Source of the DNA: Pseudolysinimonas_A sp039912695
GTDB lineage: Bacteria; Actinomycetota; Actinomycetes; Actinomycetales; Microbacteriaceae
DNA: 64,000 nt
NCBI RefSeq assembly: GCF_039912695.1
Contig: NZ_JBDSPJ010000022.1
Span: 124,001 to 188,000 of the forward strand
Direction: 5' to 3'
Made by a program: the position numbers and the translations under genes. The notes beneath the pieces were generated by a model. It made no database searches. It saw only the letters and a list, made by a program, of their open reading frames with translations, and was not told the DNA's origin. Positions 42,451-53,021 of this stretch are shown here, in pieces. Every line of letters starts with the position of its first letter. Position 1 is the stretch's first letter.

Positions 42451-44924
42451 TTAGTCCCCAGTAGTCCAAGCCATCGCAGCGTATACGGCATCCGCAAATC
42501 CATTAGCAAAGTCATCGATCTCGGTCGCGAGAACACCGGCCGGGGGATCCGGAACCGTGGGCGTTGGCGCGGCAGAGTCCGTGACAAGACCCGGCTTTCG
42601 ATTTGCCGTCATGAGAAGCCTGACAGGCCAGCTCGCAGGCGGGCCATTGCTAAGCAGAGCCGTGGCCGCGCTCACCATTGTCGCGCGCGACCCGAATCGA
42701 TCGGCGACGAACGTAGTCGCTAAGTAGCCTGGATTGTCTTCTACCCCAACGTAGATGCGACGAAGAGCTTCGTCGAGAGTCAGCGCAGAGGGACCGTTGC
42801 AGACTCGGGCGCAGATGTCGGCTGCCATGTCTGCTTGAAGGTCCCTACGTCCGAAGTGTGCAGAGCCCGCCCCAATGTACGCAGCCATCCATGTGCGGAC
42901 GGAGTAGTTCCATGTCCCTCCCGCATTAATCCTTGCCTCCTCGTAGTCATTCCAGGCAGTCGCCAAATCCAAGCCCCAACTCCCGTACTCGCCGATCCCT
43001 GGCGACGTGTCGCCCGTCGTCGGAGAGCCCCACGTCATAAGGCTCAGCGTCGACACAGCGAAATGCGCAGTGTCTCCAATTCTTGAATCCACGGGGGAAA
43101 GATACTCGGCCGTACCGTAGAGGTTGTCAAAATTGATGGTCATGGAAATCCATGAGCTCAATAGCGAACCGGCCAGGCCTATAGGCGGGTCGGCTGTGAC
43201 AACGGTCCAAGCGAGTCCCGTCGGATTCTCAGCGGGGTTCTGCCCGGGCATCAGCCAGTAGGCGGGCTTTCGAATCCTGCTGAGCGCGGCATAGTTCCGG
43301 TCACCGGTGGTCCACTGATTCAGGCTGTCGGCACGTTCTGCAAGCATCGCGAGCGCAGCCCACTTCCACCAACCAGACTCGTCATATTGATTGGTTCCCC
43401 CGGACACTATCCGCGGCGTACGCGCAACGTTGCCGGAGCCCAACGACGGCGAACTTGAAGTCTTCGCGTCCCGGTCAATCGCTATCGATCCTGATCCAGA
43501 CCCGATGGTCACCGTTTGGATTTGGTCATAGGCCCAGTTCGCAGGCTTTGGAAATCCGAGGTTGCCACTCCATCCAGTAGACATCGCGGCGATGTAGGAG
43601 CTCACCGCGAATCCCGCTGCACTAACACGGGAACACACGTTACGCGTGCCGTAGACGCCGACCTGATACGAAGGGTTCATTGAGTACCCGACGGCCTGCT
43701 TGACACCATCGAAGAACGGTAGGACCGCTGCGGTGATGTCGTCGTCGGTCGCATCGAAGTCCACCGCGAAGTAGATCGTCGTACCGCTAGCAAGTCCAAG
43801 TTGGCGAGCTCGCCTTATCGCGATCTCGCCTTGTCGCTTGCCCTCCGACAGCGTGAACAGCGACAGCGCGTTGTTGCTTTCTTGCATGATTGGGAAAACA
43901 CGCAGGCCCGCCGCGAACATTGTGCCTAGTTCGTCGGGTTGGATGCGCTTGCTCGAGACCGTCAAGTACCGCCCGACGGTGAGGTATCCACCGTTCGCGA
44001 GAGTTGTCGCCTTCGACGCTGTGATCGGCGTCGCCGTGTCTGCGGCCGAAACGGCCCGGTTGGGATCTCCGGTGCTGACCAATAGCGCGGCCCACGTCTG
44101 GAAGTTCGCAGCACCTGTAGCCGACAATCCCGAGAAAGACTGGAATGCCGTGGTCTGCGAAGCAGTGGTCGAATCGAAGGTTCCGCTGAGAGGCACAACG
44201 TAGCCATTGAAGATCAGAGCCGCTTGAAAGAGACGCACGAGTTTCCGCGTGGAATCCGTCGCACCAAGTCCGAAGTTGCCGTAGGTCTGAAGGCCGGACT
44301 GGGTACCGGGCCAAAGTTGCCGTTCGCCACGCCATCCGCCATGCCGAGCTCGTACTGGATCGCAAGCATCAACCCCTTCTGTACATCTCGGGAGTAGATC
44401 CCGTCACAAGGGATGATGAAGAAGTCAGCGCGCCCGTAGTAGGTGCCGTTGAGCCATCGCTGCGCCGTCGTGGAATCACTCGATCCGCTCGGCCGGGTCG
44501 TGTAAGAGTCCATGTTCAGGAGACTCTTGAACGCCTTCGGCGGCAGCGCCGCGATATAGCCGAGCCCCATACTTTGCCTCAGTTGAGGGAGCGAGTCGTT
44601 CAATTCAGTGGAAAGCGACCAATCGCCGAATTGGTACCCTCCCACGTATCCCTTGCACCACATGCCGCCCTGCATGATTCCGAGCACATTGGCATTGGTT
44701 GTAGATGAGGAGACGCTACCGATCTGCGAAGTTAGGTAGGAAAGGGTTGTAGGCCCGAACGAGTCAGAGAGGGCGGTGATCCCTAGCTCGTGCTGCAAAC
44801 AGCGGGTCAACGCGTTGACCGTCGTCCATCCGGTTTGACCGTCCACGTCGAGGTGAGGGATTCCACTCACCGTTGAGTAGTGGCTATTGATCCAAGTCTG
44901 CGTGGCAGCGACCATCACATCCAT
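42451..44924 (-). pseudogene. DUF1906 glycoside-hydrolase-like protein, frameshifted
   Basis: Two frames, 44214-44924 and 42451-44238, are one gene broken by a one-base loss near 44303-44312 (CCCGGTACC where CCCGGGTACC is expected). Restored, it would read NGNFGPGTQSGLQTYGNFGLGATDSTRKLVRLFQAAL. It has two peptidoglycan-binding-like units, a DUF1906 domain (GGYLTVGRYLTVSSKRI, YFAVDFDATDDDI, QVGVYGTRNVCSRV), and a C-terminal domain of some 280 residues with no recognised family, for about 824 residues. No signal peptide. Either a pseudogene or a sequencing error. Confidence 0.85.
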
Positions 44925-44926
44925 GT

Positions 44927-45994
44927 TCAGTCTCCCGTCGTTACAGCGTTACCAGTTGGCGTTCGGTCGGCAACGCTGTAGCGCCCGGTCGCCCTTTGAA
45001 ATGAACGGCTTTCCTGGCTCCACGAGAGATTCACGGCTGCCGGCGAAAGATCGCCGATACCAGGCTTCGAGTCAAAAATCGTCGAATCGATACCTAGGGT
45101 GATCGACTCCCCCTCGGCGAGCGGCGGCAGATCTACGACAAGCGCGATCCCCGTCGCGTCAAGGTCTACGACAGCCGATAGGGCAGTCGGCTCACTTTCG
45201 CCAAGTGCTGCAGACGCGATCGAAAACCCGCTGACCTTTCGTGCGTCGGCGCTTGCCAACAGTTGAGCTCCCTGCGGAATTGGATTCGGGCCGACGCTCA
45301 CGATCAAGCATGAGATTGGCCTGCGATACCCTCCGTCGATTTCCAGGGACGAAAAGCTCGGATACAACTCGACACCCCACGCGCTGACGTCACCCTGGGA
45401 GTACGGGTTCGACGAGCTGAAGAGTGCTTGAGCCGAGTTCACAACACCTGTGAGGCTAACGGTGAACGGCTCAGCGTCATCGAACAGATCGTTTGGGTAG
45501 GGATTCAGCGTGATGAAACCGATCGCCAGAGACATCTCGGCAACACGAGTCTTGGGGATCTCGAACCGCGCCGCAGCTGAAACCTGCCGGTCGCTCGTGA
45601 GCGAAATCGTTAATGGAACAGTCTGTTGCCAGCCGTCACCCTGCAGGGTCACGCTGCCGTCCAACTCAACCAGCCGGCGGTCACCAGTTAGCGTCAGATT
45701 TGCAGTGCGCCCCCATTTGGACGGCCACAAGACGTTGAAGGAAGTTGGTACATCCAAATCCAATTGATGCGATCCACTGGCATCTAACCAACTAATCTTT
45801 CGCAACGACTCGGGCGAAAGAAGGCCATTCTTGGCAGCAACGCTGGAAGTCGCGGGCATCACATCTGCGCTCGCGGGCGAGCCCTGCGCAAGCACCGCAA
45901 CTGTCGCCGCGCCGGCAGCGCCGATGACAAATGCGCGTCGAGAGGTACCGCGGGAAGCCAGATCTGGGCTCCCGCCGCTACTTGGCTTGTTCAT
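44927..45994 (-). CDS. Tat-exported protein of unknown function
   Basis: A 355-residue protein. The twin-arginine signal is GTSRRAFVIGAAGAATVAVLA, with cleavage expected after PASAD. The mature part is beta-rich throughout (VTLQGDGWQQTVPLTISL, EPFTVSLTGVV). No metal or catalytic motif is obvious. I start at ATG 45994, which overlaps tatA by 17 bp. It sits next to its own TatA and the DUF1906 gene. Confidence 0.75.
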   Translation of the reverse strand: MNKPSSGGSPDLASRGTSRRAFVIGAAGAATVAVLAQGSPASADVMPATSSVAAKNGLLSPESLRKISWLDASGSHQLDLDVPTSFNVLWPSKWGRTANLTLTGDRRLVELDGSVTLQGDGWQQTVPLTISLTSDRQVSAAARFEIPKTRVAEMSLAIGFITLNPYPNDLFDDAEPFTVSLTGVVNSAQALFSSSNPYSQGDVSAWGVELYPSFSSLEIDGGYRRPISCLIVSVGPNPIPQGAQLLASADARKVSGFSIASAALGESEPTALSAVVDLDATGIALVVDLPPLAEGESITLGIDSTIFDSKPGIGDLSPAAVNLSWSQESRSFQRATGRYSVADRTPTGNAVTTGD

Positions 45995-46178
45995 CGCTGT
46001 CGCCTTCCTGATCGCGCACTTCATTTCGAAGGATACGAAGGGAGCTACCGAGGCTCTTGGCGAGGGCTGGCAGCCGCGTGGCACCAAAAAGGAGCACGAG
46101 GACGCCGACGATGATCAGAAGGTGCGGCCAGCCGAATGCACTCGAAAACACGGGATACCCCAACTGCGCGCCGTGCAT
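45978..46178 (-). CDS. tatA: TatA-like twin-arginine translocase subunit
   Basis: A 66-residue protein (from ATG 46178; TTG 46205 is possible). It has a short N-terminal segment, one membrane helix FGWPHLLIIVGVLVLLFGATRLPALAKSLGSSLRILRNEV with the FG hinge, and a polar acidic tail. The helix-hinge-amphipathic pattern is that of TatA/E. It overlaps the downstream Tat substrate gene. No tatB or tatC is nearby, so it would work with the housekeeping TatC. Confidence 0.85.
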   Translation of the reverse strand: MHGAQLGYPVFSSAFGWPHLLIIVGVLVLLFGATRLPALAKSLGSSLRILRNEVRDQEGDSDEQAK

Positions 46179-46399
46179 AGATGACAACGTTCGCGCGCTT
46201 CTCAACGTAAACAGCCCGCGCCGTAGGGTCGCTATCCACCTTTAGACGTAGGCCGGAACGCCCGCCACGGGTTTCGCTTCAAGGGGCCGGATCTGAGGGA
46301 ATTTCGTTATGTCCCCCGTAGCGCGGACAGACGGGTCGCGCGAGACGAGCTAACGTGCCCGTACTGGGATGTGGTTCGTGGACGATTCAGGGAGTCCGC

Positions 46400-47018
46400 T
46401 TGCTGGGCAATGCACAGCTGCGCGTTGGCGTGGCAGAAGATAGGGACGTTATTGGCGCGGGTCTCGTGTCATTTACTCTCAAACGTTGAAGCCGTGCGTG
46501 AAGTTTGGCTTGCAAGAACGCCCGATGAGGTACTTCGCGAACTTGTTGTAGGGGAAACCGACGCACTCCTGGTCAGCCTCGATCTGTGCGGTGGCGTAGC
46601 TTCGAGCCTGCTGCAGCGGATCCGCCGGCGGCACGGGACGACACGGGTGATTGGCGTGACCTCTGCAACATTCGCGGGCCGAACACACGAACTCCTTTGG
46701 GGAATCCTTCCGATTTCAGTGTCGAGGCCCGAATTGGCGCGATCGCTACAGGCAGGCGCGCTCGGGACTATGACGTCATCGCTCCCCGCGGTGCCGTCGA
46801 TCCTTGACGAACGCGAGGACCTCGGGCTCACAGATCGCGAGCTCGAGGTCCTCGCCCTGATTGCCGAGGGGCAATCGAACGGCTCAATCGCAGGCGCTCT
46901 CCTCATTGCAGAAGCGACCGTAAAGAGACACGTGTACCAGCTGATGCGCAAGCTTGAAGTGCGCTCTCGCTCCCAAGCCGTCGCCCTCGCAAGACGTCTT
47001 GGTGCCATCGGGCTCTGA
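46400..47018 (+). pseudogene. LuxR-type response regulator, frameshifted
   Basis: From TTG 46400 (GGGAG 5 nt upstream) the frame reads LRVGVAEDRDVIGAGLVSF, a receiver-domain start, but stops at 46489. From about 46475 on the receiver resumes one base over (LSNVEAVREVWLARTPDEVL, with phospho-Asp in LVSLDLCGG) and runs to the HTH (LTDRELEVLALIAEGQSNGSIAGALLIAEATVKRHVYQLMRKL). The intact frame from 46371 begins with unrelated residues. One-base frameshift near 46470-46480. Confidence 0.75.
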
Positions 47019-47221
47019 CCCACCGTTGCCGCGAGAATCGCATCCGATCCCCGGTGCTGCATCACATTCGGTTCACGCGAGTGGCCCGCACGAGCTAGTC
47101 CGGACATGAGATGGGCCCCCGCCCACATCAGATGCAACCTTCGGCCCATAGCGCGCGCATTCACACAGGCATTGGATGTCCCCGAGGACCTAGGTTCCTA
47201 GACCAACCATGGAGGAAGACA

Positions 47222-47764
47222 ATGAAACGAACTGGCTGGGTAGTGGCCGCGATTGCGGTCGTAGCGGTAAGCGGGGGTGTCGCCGTTACTGCCGCTAACG
47301 CAGCAACATTGGGCCACTCCAGAACTTCTGCTTTGGATCTTGTGCCCCCAACGGAGAAGGTCGGCGATTCGCTTCTGTACGACGAGGCGACTGCGCGTGA
47401 TGCTTGGAAGGCGGTTGTCGACGCGTTCCCCGAGTCGTATCCGAAGGGCTACGCTCCGCCGACAGATCTGCGAACGACATACGAAAAGACTGATGGCGAA
47501 AGGCTCTTCTTCGAGGCGTCGCTCATCGACATGATGATCGCTGAGGATTACCGGTGCTCGTGGCTGACCGCTGGCGAGCTGGGAACCGTGGCGCCGGACG
47601 AAGTCTCAGCCGCGCTTGCGACCTATTGGTCCCTACCGTCGGTTGCTGAGTTCGACCAGTCGGGCCTCACAATCGAACGCCTTGCTGCAATCGCGAAAGA
47701 GCAGGGCTTCAAGTCTTCGAACGAAGCATTGCTGGCGTACGCCTGCAGCGGATGGGAAAACTGA
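47222..47764 (+). CDS. secreted hypothetical protein
   Basis: A 180-residue protein with a signal peptide (about 1-26, WVVAAIAVVAVSGGVAVTAANA). The mature part is acidic and helical, with two Cys (YRCSWL, AYACSGW). ATG 47222 follows GGAGGAAG. No family recognised. Its stop overlaps the next start (TGATG), so the two are one operon. Confidence 0.75.
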   Translation: MKRTGWVVAAIAVVAVSGGVAVTAANAATLGHSRTSALDLVPPTEKVGDSLLYDEATARDAWKAVVDAFPESYPKGYAPPTDLRTTYEKTDGERLFFEASLIDMMIAEDYRCSWLTAGELGTVAPDEVSAALATYWSLPSVAEFDQSGLTIERLAAIAKEQGFKSSNEALLAYACSGWEN

Positions 47765-48234
47765 TGCACACCTCGACAGCCAACTCGACGCACCGGACGC
47801 CGCGAACAAAGATCGCCCTGGCGGCGCTTCTTGTCGCCCTTGCACTGGTCTTCGTCAACGTCACCCCGGCGTACGCGTCCACCGCGGCGATTCACGGGAG
47901 TCAGACCAATAACAGCACGGTGTTCTGGGCGACCGCCCGAACTAACTCATTCGCATCCAACCTTACGTCGATCAATCCTTACAATGGGACCAACATCGGG
48001 TCTTACCCATTTACAGCAGGTATGCGCAATTCATCGGCAAACGTGTCGAGTTTCGCGAAGACTGCGACCATGCAGAACCTGCCAAACGCCTCATTCTTTC
48101 GGTTGATCGTGAGCCAGAGCCAGCATCTGCCGTACGGGATGTTCTGGCTAACTACTTCGTACGGGTTCGGCAGCTGTGGCTGCGACTTCGGGCCAACTTG
48201 GAGCGGGACACTGGTGTATAACATCTCGGGCTAG
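47764..48234 (+). CDS. secreted hypothetical protein, second of a pair
   Basis: A 156-residue protein with a signal peptide or anchor (ALAALLVALALVFVNVTPAYA). The mature part is Asn/Ser/Thr-rich with a Cys pair near the end (GFGSCGCDFGPTW). No family recognised. It shares an operon with the gene above. A very strong terminator follows. Confidence 0.72.
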   Translation: MHTSTANSTHRTPRTKIALAALLVALALVFVNVTPAYASTAAIHGSQTNNSTVFWATARTNSFASNLTSINPYNGTNIGSYPFTAGMRNSSANVSSFAKTATMQNLPNASFFRLIVSQSQHLPYGMFWLTTSYGFGSCGCDFGPTWSGTLVYNISG

Positions 48235-48242
48235 CCGACTGC

Positions 48243-48285
48243 AACAAGGCAGCCGACCCGAGATCTTCGGGTCGGCTGCCTTGTT
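48243..48285 (+). terminator. 19-bp perfect hairpin terminator
   Basis: The arms 48243-48261 (AACAAGGCAGCCGACCCGA) and 48267-48285 are exact complements with a 5-nt loop. The stem ends CTTGTT. It closes the secreted-protein pair. Confidence 0.85.
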
Positions 48286-48374
48286 ACGTCTCACTAGCCC
48301 GACAGACGGATTGTCACACCTTCGACCCAGCCGGACACTTAACAAGTGACAGCACGACGGGAGTAGGGAACGAC

Positions 48375-49109
48375 ATGCTAGAGGACGAAGCCAACAAGGC
48401 AACGAAGGTCTCGAGTCGAGCGGATCTGACCGAGTCCGGCTCTGAAACTTATCGACGTCTAATCAGAGGCGCCCGCAACGCTGCGCGGTCGCGTGCGCGG
48501 CGGCGGTTTGTGGCTGGCGCCATCGCACTTCTGGTCACGGCAGGAGCGTCGGTCGCTGCCGCCCCTGCGGTGGCTTCGACGGTTCAACACTTCTTGGCGC
48601 TCACCGGTGCGCATTGTGCAGACGGGAGCACGGAGTGTGGCAAAGGTGATGCTGTGGTCGATCTCAATCAACCCGACTTGTCTCCCTATATCGCGAGCCT
48701 GTACCCGGAGTACCTGACCTTGCCGCCCGGTCTCACGCGGGACGACCTGATCCTTCAAGTTCAGACCCTCAACCCACCGATGGAAAACGCCACGACTTTC
48801 GATATCAACATCGTCGGCACATACGAAGAGATCGTTTACTGCGGCTGGGTCGATGAGTGGAATCGAGCTGAAGCTCAAGGACGGACCGCCGACGTCGCGA
48901 CCGCCACAGCCGAGATCGTCGGTGCTCTCGACTGGCACGGGCCAATGACTCAGAGCCCGGACGGCATCGCTACACGGCAAGTGTTCGCCACCGCCGCCAC
49001 CGACACAGATGTGGAAGGCATGCAAGTTGCCGCTCAGTTCCACCATTGTTCGACTGCCGATGGCTCGGCGCCGACCGAGTGGTTTTCTGACCACTACAAC
49101 CAGCAGTGA
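48375..49109 (+). CDS. single-pass membrane protein upstream of an ECF sigma gene
   Basis: A 244-residue protein: a charged cytoplasmic N-terminus of some 45 residues, one helix (about 47-68), and an extracytoplasmic domain with four Cys (GAHCADGSTECGKGD, VYCGW, FHHCSTADG). Its position and topology suggest an anti-sigma-like role. It is coupled to the sigma gene by a GTGA overlap, with the order reversed from the usual sigma-first. Confidence 0.65.
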   Translation: MLEDEANKATKVSSRADLTESGSETYRRLIRGARNAARSRARRRFVAGAIALLVTAGASVAAAPAVASTVQHFLALTGAHCADGSTECGKGDAVVDLNQPDLSPYIASLYPEYLTLPPGLTRDDLILQVQTLNPPMENATTFDINIVGTYEEIVYCGWVDEWNRAEAQGRTADVATATAEIVGALDWHGPMTQSPDGIATRQVFATAATDTDVEGMQVAAQFHHCSTADGSAPTEWFSDHYNQQ

Positions 49110-49603
49110 CCCCGCGCCGAGAAGGCAACGAGGAACGGATCGAAACCGCTCTTCTACCCCTGATGCCTCGCCTGCATTCGTATTTCAACTTTCGAATGCG
49201 AGACCCGGGCGATGCTGCCGACGCTCTCGCCGAGACACTTGTCGTGCTTTGGAGGCGGCACCGGGACATCCCTGATGACCCCGCGAAGTTTGATCCGTGG
49301 GTGTTTGGGATCGCACGACGAGTCCTCGCGAACGCACGGCGCGGGCGGCGGAGGCACGAAGCTCTCACGGCGGAGCTTCGATCCTGGGCGCCGGCTACCA
49401 GCCGCCAACCCACAGTCGATATCGACCTTCGACGCGCCCTCAAGGAACTAAAGGAGCACGACCGGGAACTAGTACTCCTCGTCGGCAGAGATGGCTTCAC
49501 GCTCGTCGAGGCAGCCCAGATACTGAAGGTGAAACCGGAAGCTGCTCGTGCTCGCTACTCGCGCGCGAGAAGGGCGCTTCGGGAGATCCTCGCCGTCGAC
49601 TAG
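49106..49603 (+). CDS. ECF-type sigma factor
   Basis: A 165-residue sigma factor from GTG 49106. Sigma-2 is FNFRMRDPGDAADALAETLVVLWRRHRDIPDDPAKFDPWVFGIARRVLANARRG, and sigma-4 is LKEHDRELVLLVGRDGFTLVEAAQILKVKPEAARARYSRARRALREIL. It lies downstream of the membrane protein and upstream of a hairpin. Confidence 0.87.
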   Translation: MTPRREGNEERIETALLPLMPRLHSYFNFRMRDPGDAADALAETLVVLWRRHRDIPDDPAKFDPWVFGIARRVLANARRGRRRHEALTAELRSWAPATSRQPTVDIDLRRALKELKEHDRELVLLVGRDGFTLVEAAQILKVKPEAARARYSRARRALREILAVD

Positions 49604-49629
49604 CTAAAGTCCCTCGCGAGCGCGAAGAA

Positions 49630-49662
49630 CGACCCCGCCCAGAGAGATCTCTCGGACGGGGT
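49630..49662 (+). terminator. hairpin after the second sigma gene
   Basis: CCCCGCCC and GGACGGGG flank a GAGAGATCTCTC palindrome. The outer stem is imperfect (one bulge). It lies about 30 bp after the sigma stop. Confidence 0.55.
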
Positions 49663-49676
49663 TCGAAGACAGTATC

Positions 49677-49742
49677 TTTTGGTGGATCGCCGCACCAAGA
49701 GCGGGTTGGGTGGACAGTCGCCGGACCGGCGATTGAGTGGAT
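49677..49742. repeat. degenerate hairpin repeat, right copy, adjoining tRNA-Ala
   Basis: GGTGGATCGCCGCACC (49681-49696), GGGTGGACAG, then TCGCCGG (49718-49724) facing CCGGCGA (49726-49732), then GATTGAGTGGATC. It shares the GGTGGA and TCGCCG / CGGCGA elements with 41255-41325. It runs into the 3' end of the tRNA gene. Confidence 0.65.
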
Positions 49743-49810
49743 CTGAGGGGATTCGAACCCCTGACCCCCTGCATGCCATGCAGGTGCGCTACCAGCTGCG
49801 CCACAGACCC
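49738..49810 (-). tRNA. tRNA-Ala (anticodon GGC)
   Basis: A 73-nt cloverleaf on the minus strand. The acceptor is GGGTCTG (49804-49810) with CAGATCC (49739-49745); the discriminator A is at 49738; CCA is not encoded. The T arm has GGTTCGAATCC. The anticodon stem is CCTGC/GCAGG with loop ATGGCAT, giving GGC. It reads the common GCC codon. Confidence 0.95.
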
Positions 49811-49908
49811 ATGTTGTGTTTGCATCGCCCCGCGAACGGGACAACCGGATCAGCTTACAACACCGGTTCGGCCCGACGAATCCGGTCTCGCCGACCAGGA
49901 TGGATGCC

Positions 49909-50469
49909 ATGACGAACGAGCCGATCACCGTCGCGATCACCCGACACGTCGATCCGGGGCGGGCGAAGGAGGTCGCCGCCTGGGCGCGCGCCGGCGAGGA
50001 TCTGCTGCGCGCAAGTCCGGGTTTCTTGGGCAACGGTTGGATCCGCCCTGACCCTGACAGTTCCGAGTGGCACATGCTGTTCAGGTTCAAGGATGCCGAG
50101 AGCCTCGCCACCTGGGAGAAGTCGCCCGAGCGGGCGTGGTGGGTGGCATCCGCTCAAGGTCTGATCGAGAACCAGACTCAGGAGCGACGCACCGGGATCG
50201 AGGGCTGGTTCGATCAGCCGGCGAGCGTGGAAGTCATCCACTCGTCTCCCCCGTCCCCGCCACGCTGGAAGCAGATGGTGGCGATCTTCCTGGTGTTCTA
50301 CCCGCTGAGTCTCGGCGCGAATCTGCTGCTCGGCGGGTTGATTCCGGGGTGGCCGCTGCCGTTGCGCGTGCTGGTGCTCGTCGTGGTGGTGACGCCCGTG
50401 ATGACCTACCTGGCGCTGCCCCTGGTCACCCGGGCGCTGAGGCCCTGGCTGCTACGCGGTCGGCGCTAG
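49909..50469 (+). CDS. antibiotic-biosynthesis-monooxygenase-like protein with two membrane helices
   Basis: A 186-residue protein. Residues 1-95 are an ABM ferredoxin-like domain (ITVAITRHVDPGRAKEVAAWARAGEDLLRASPGFLGNGWI, WHMLFRFKDAESLATWEKSPER). Two membrane helices (about 120-142 and 150-172) follow, as in the DUF of ABM-type membrane proteins. I start at 49909; the earlier ATG 49900 is possible. It converges on rsfS with a 4-bp overlap. Confidence 0.82.
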   Translation: MTNEPITVAITRHVDPGRAKEVAAWARAGEDLLRASPGFLGNGWIRPDPDSSEWHMLFRFKDAESLATWEKSPERAWWVASAQGLIENQTQERRTGIEGWFDQPASVEVIHSSPPSPPRWKQMVAIFLVFYPLSLGANLLLGGLIPGWPLPLRVLVLVVVVTPVMTYLALPLVTRALRPWLLRGRR

Positions 50470-50837
50470 GCCGTAGCAGGAGTGAGGTCGAGCGGCAGGA
50501 CGGGGCAGTCCTTCCAGAGGCGCTCGAGCGAGTAGTACATGCGGTCTTCCTCGTGGAAGACGTGCACAATGAGGTCACCGAAGTCGAGCAGAATCCACCG
50601 ACCCTCGCTGCGGCCTTCGCGACGCAGCGTCTTCACGCCGGACTCGTTGAGCTTGTCTTCGATCTCCGCGGCGATCGCCATGACGTTGCGCTCATTGCGT
50701 CCCGTCGCGAGCAAGAAGATGTCGGTCAGCGGCAGGGGGCCCGAGACGTCGAGCGCCACGAGATCTTCTGCCTGTTTTTCGTCGGCCGCGAGAGCTGCGA
50801 CGCGCAGCAGTTCGCGGGCGCGTTCAGATGCCGCCAC
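50466..50837 (-). CDS. rsfS: ribosome silencing factor RsfS
   Basis: A 123-residue RsfS. Motifs are LVALDVSGPLPLTDIFLLATGRNERNVMAIAAEIEDKL and EGRSEGRWILLDFGDLIVHVFHEEDRMYYSLERLW. It binds L14 and blocks subunit joining in starvation. It belongs to the nadD - rsfS block, here with one gene between. Confidence 0.95.
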   Translation of the reverse strand: MAASERARELLRVAALAADEKQAEDLVALDVSGPLPLTDIFLLATGRNERNVMAIAAEIEDKLNESGVKTLRREGRSEGRWILLDFGDLIVHVFHEEDRMYYSLERLWKDCPVLPLDLTPATA

Positions 50838-50873
50838 GATGTCCTTCGATAGTGAGTGGGTCGAAGCGGGCGA

Positions 50874-52375
<1,502 letters not shown>

Positions 52376-52379
<4 letters not shown>

Positions 52380-53008
52380 GCCTTGTCTCCAATGGCGATG
52401 TCTCCGACAGCGGTACTCCGGTACAGGTGGTGCTTGGAGATGTATTGCACAACACCATCGGGGACCAAGTACCACACCGGGAAACCCCGGCCGACTCGCC
52501 GTCGGCAATCCGTGGAGGAGATCGACAAGGCGGGTACCTCAAGGGAGCTTACGCCTTGCTCCGGTAATTCGCGAATACTCAGCGGATGCCCAGGACGCGA
52601 GACAGCGACGAAATGGGCCAGATCCCAGAGCTCTTCGACGTCTTTCCACTCGACGATTTGGGCGACCGCGTCGGCACCGGTGATGAAGAACAGCTCGGCA
52701 TCCGGTCGCTGTTTCCGGATGTCGCGGAGGGTATCGATCGTGTACGTGGGGCCGCTGCGTTCGATGTCGACGCGGCTCACCGTGAACCGCGGATTGGATG
52801 CGGTGGCGATGACGGTCATCTCGTAGCGGCGCTCCGCATCCGTGACGGCGACCTTCATCCACGGCTCGCCGGTCGGCACGAAGACGACCTCGTCGAGGTT
52901 GAAGCTCTGCTGCACTTCGCTCGCGGCAACGAGGTGGCCGTGGTGAATCGGATCGAAGGTGCCGCCCATGACACCGACTCGAAGTCGGCGCGCGGCGCCC
53001 GTGGTCAC
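52376..53008 (-). CDS. nadD: nicotinate-nucleotide adenylyltransferase
   Basis: A 210-residue enzyme that makes deamido-NAD from NaMN and ATP. It has VGVMGGTFDPIHHGHLVAA (nucleotidyltransferase HxGH) and the C-terminal ISSTDCRRRVGRGFPVWYLVPDGVVQYI. I start at GTG 53008; the upstream frame overlaps the small membrane gene. It precedes the low-complexity gene with a 4-bp overlap. Confidence 0.94.
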
Positions 53009-53021
53009 GATCCCGGGGCCC

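Noticed and set aside
41939..42469. 176-codon frame antiparallel to nothing but overlapping the 168-residue membrane gene
   Set aside because: Same strand, different frame, Arg/Ser/Gly-rich; the other frame has clear membrane helices.
44303..44312. programmed ribosomal frameshift in the DUF1906 gene
   Set aside because: No slippery heptamer is visible at the junction; a one-base deletion explains it.
41227..49810. integrase or tRNA-end att duplication at the island
   Set aside because: No recombinase gene and no second copy of the tRNA 3' end could be found by reading; only the degenerate hairpin repeat is shared.
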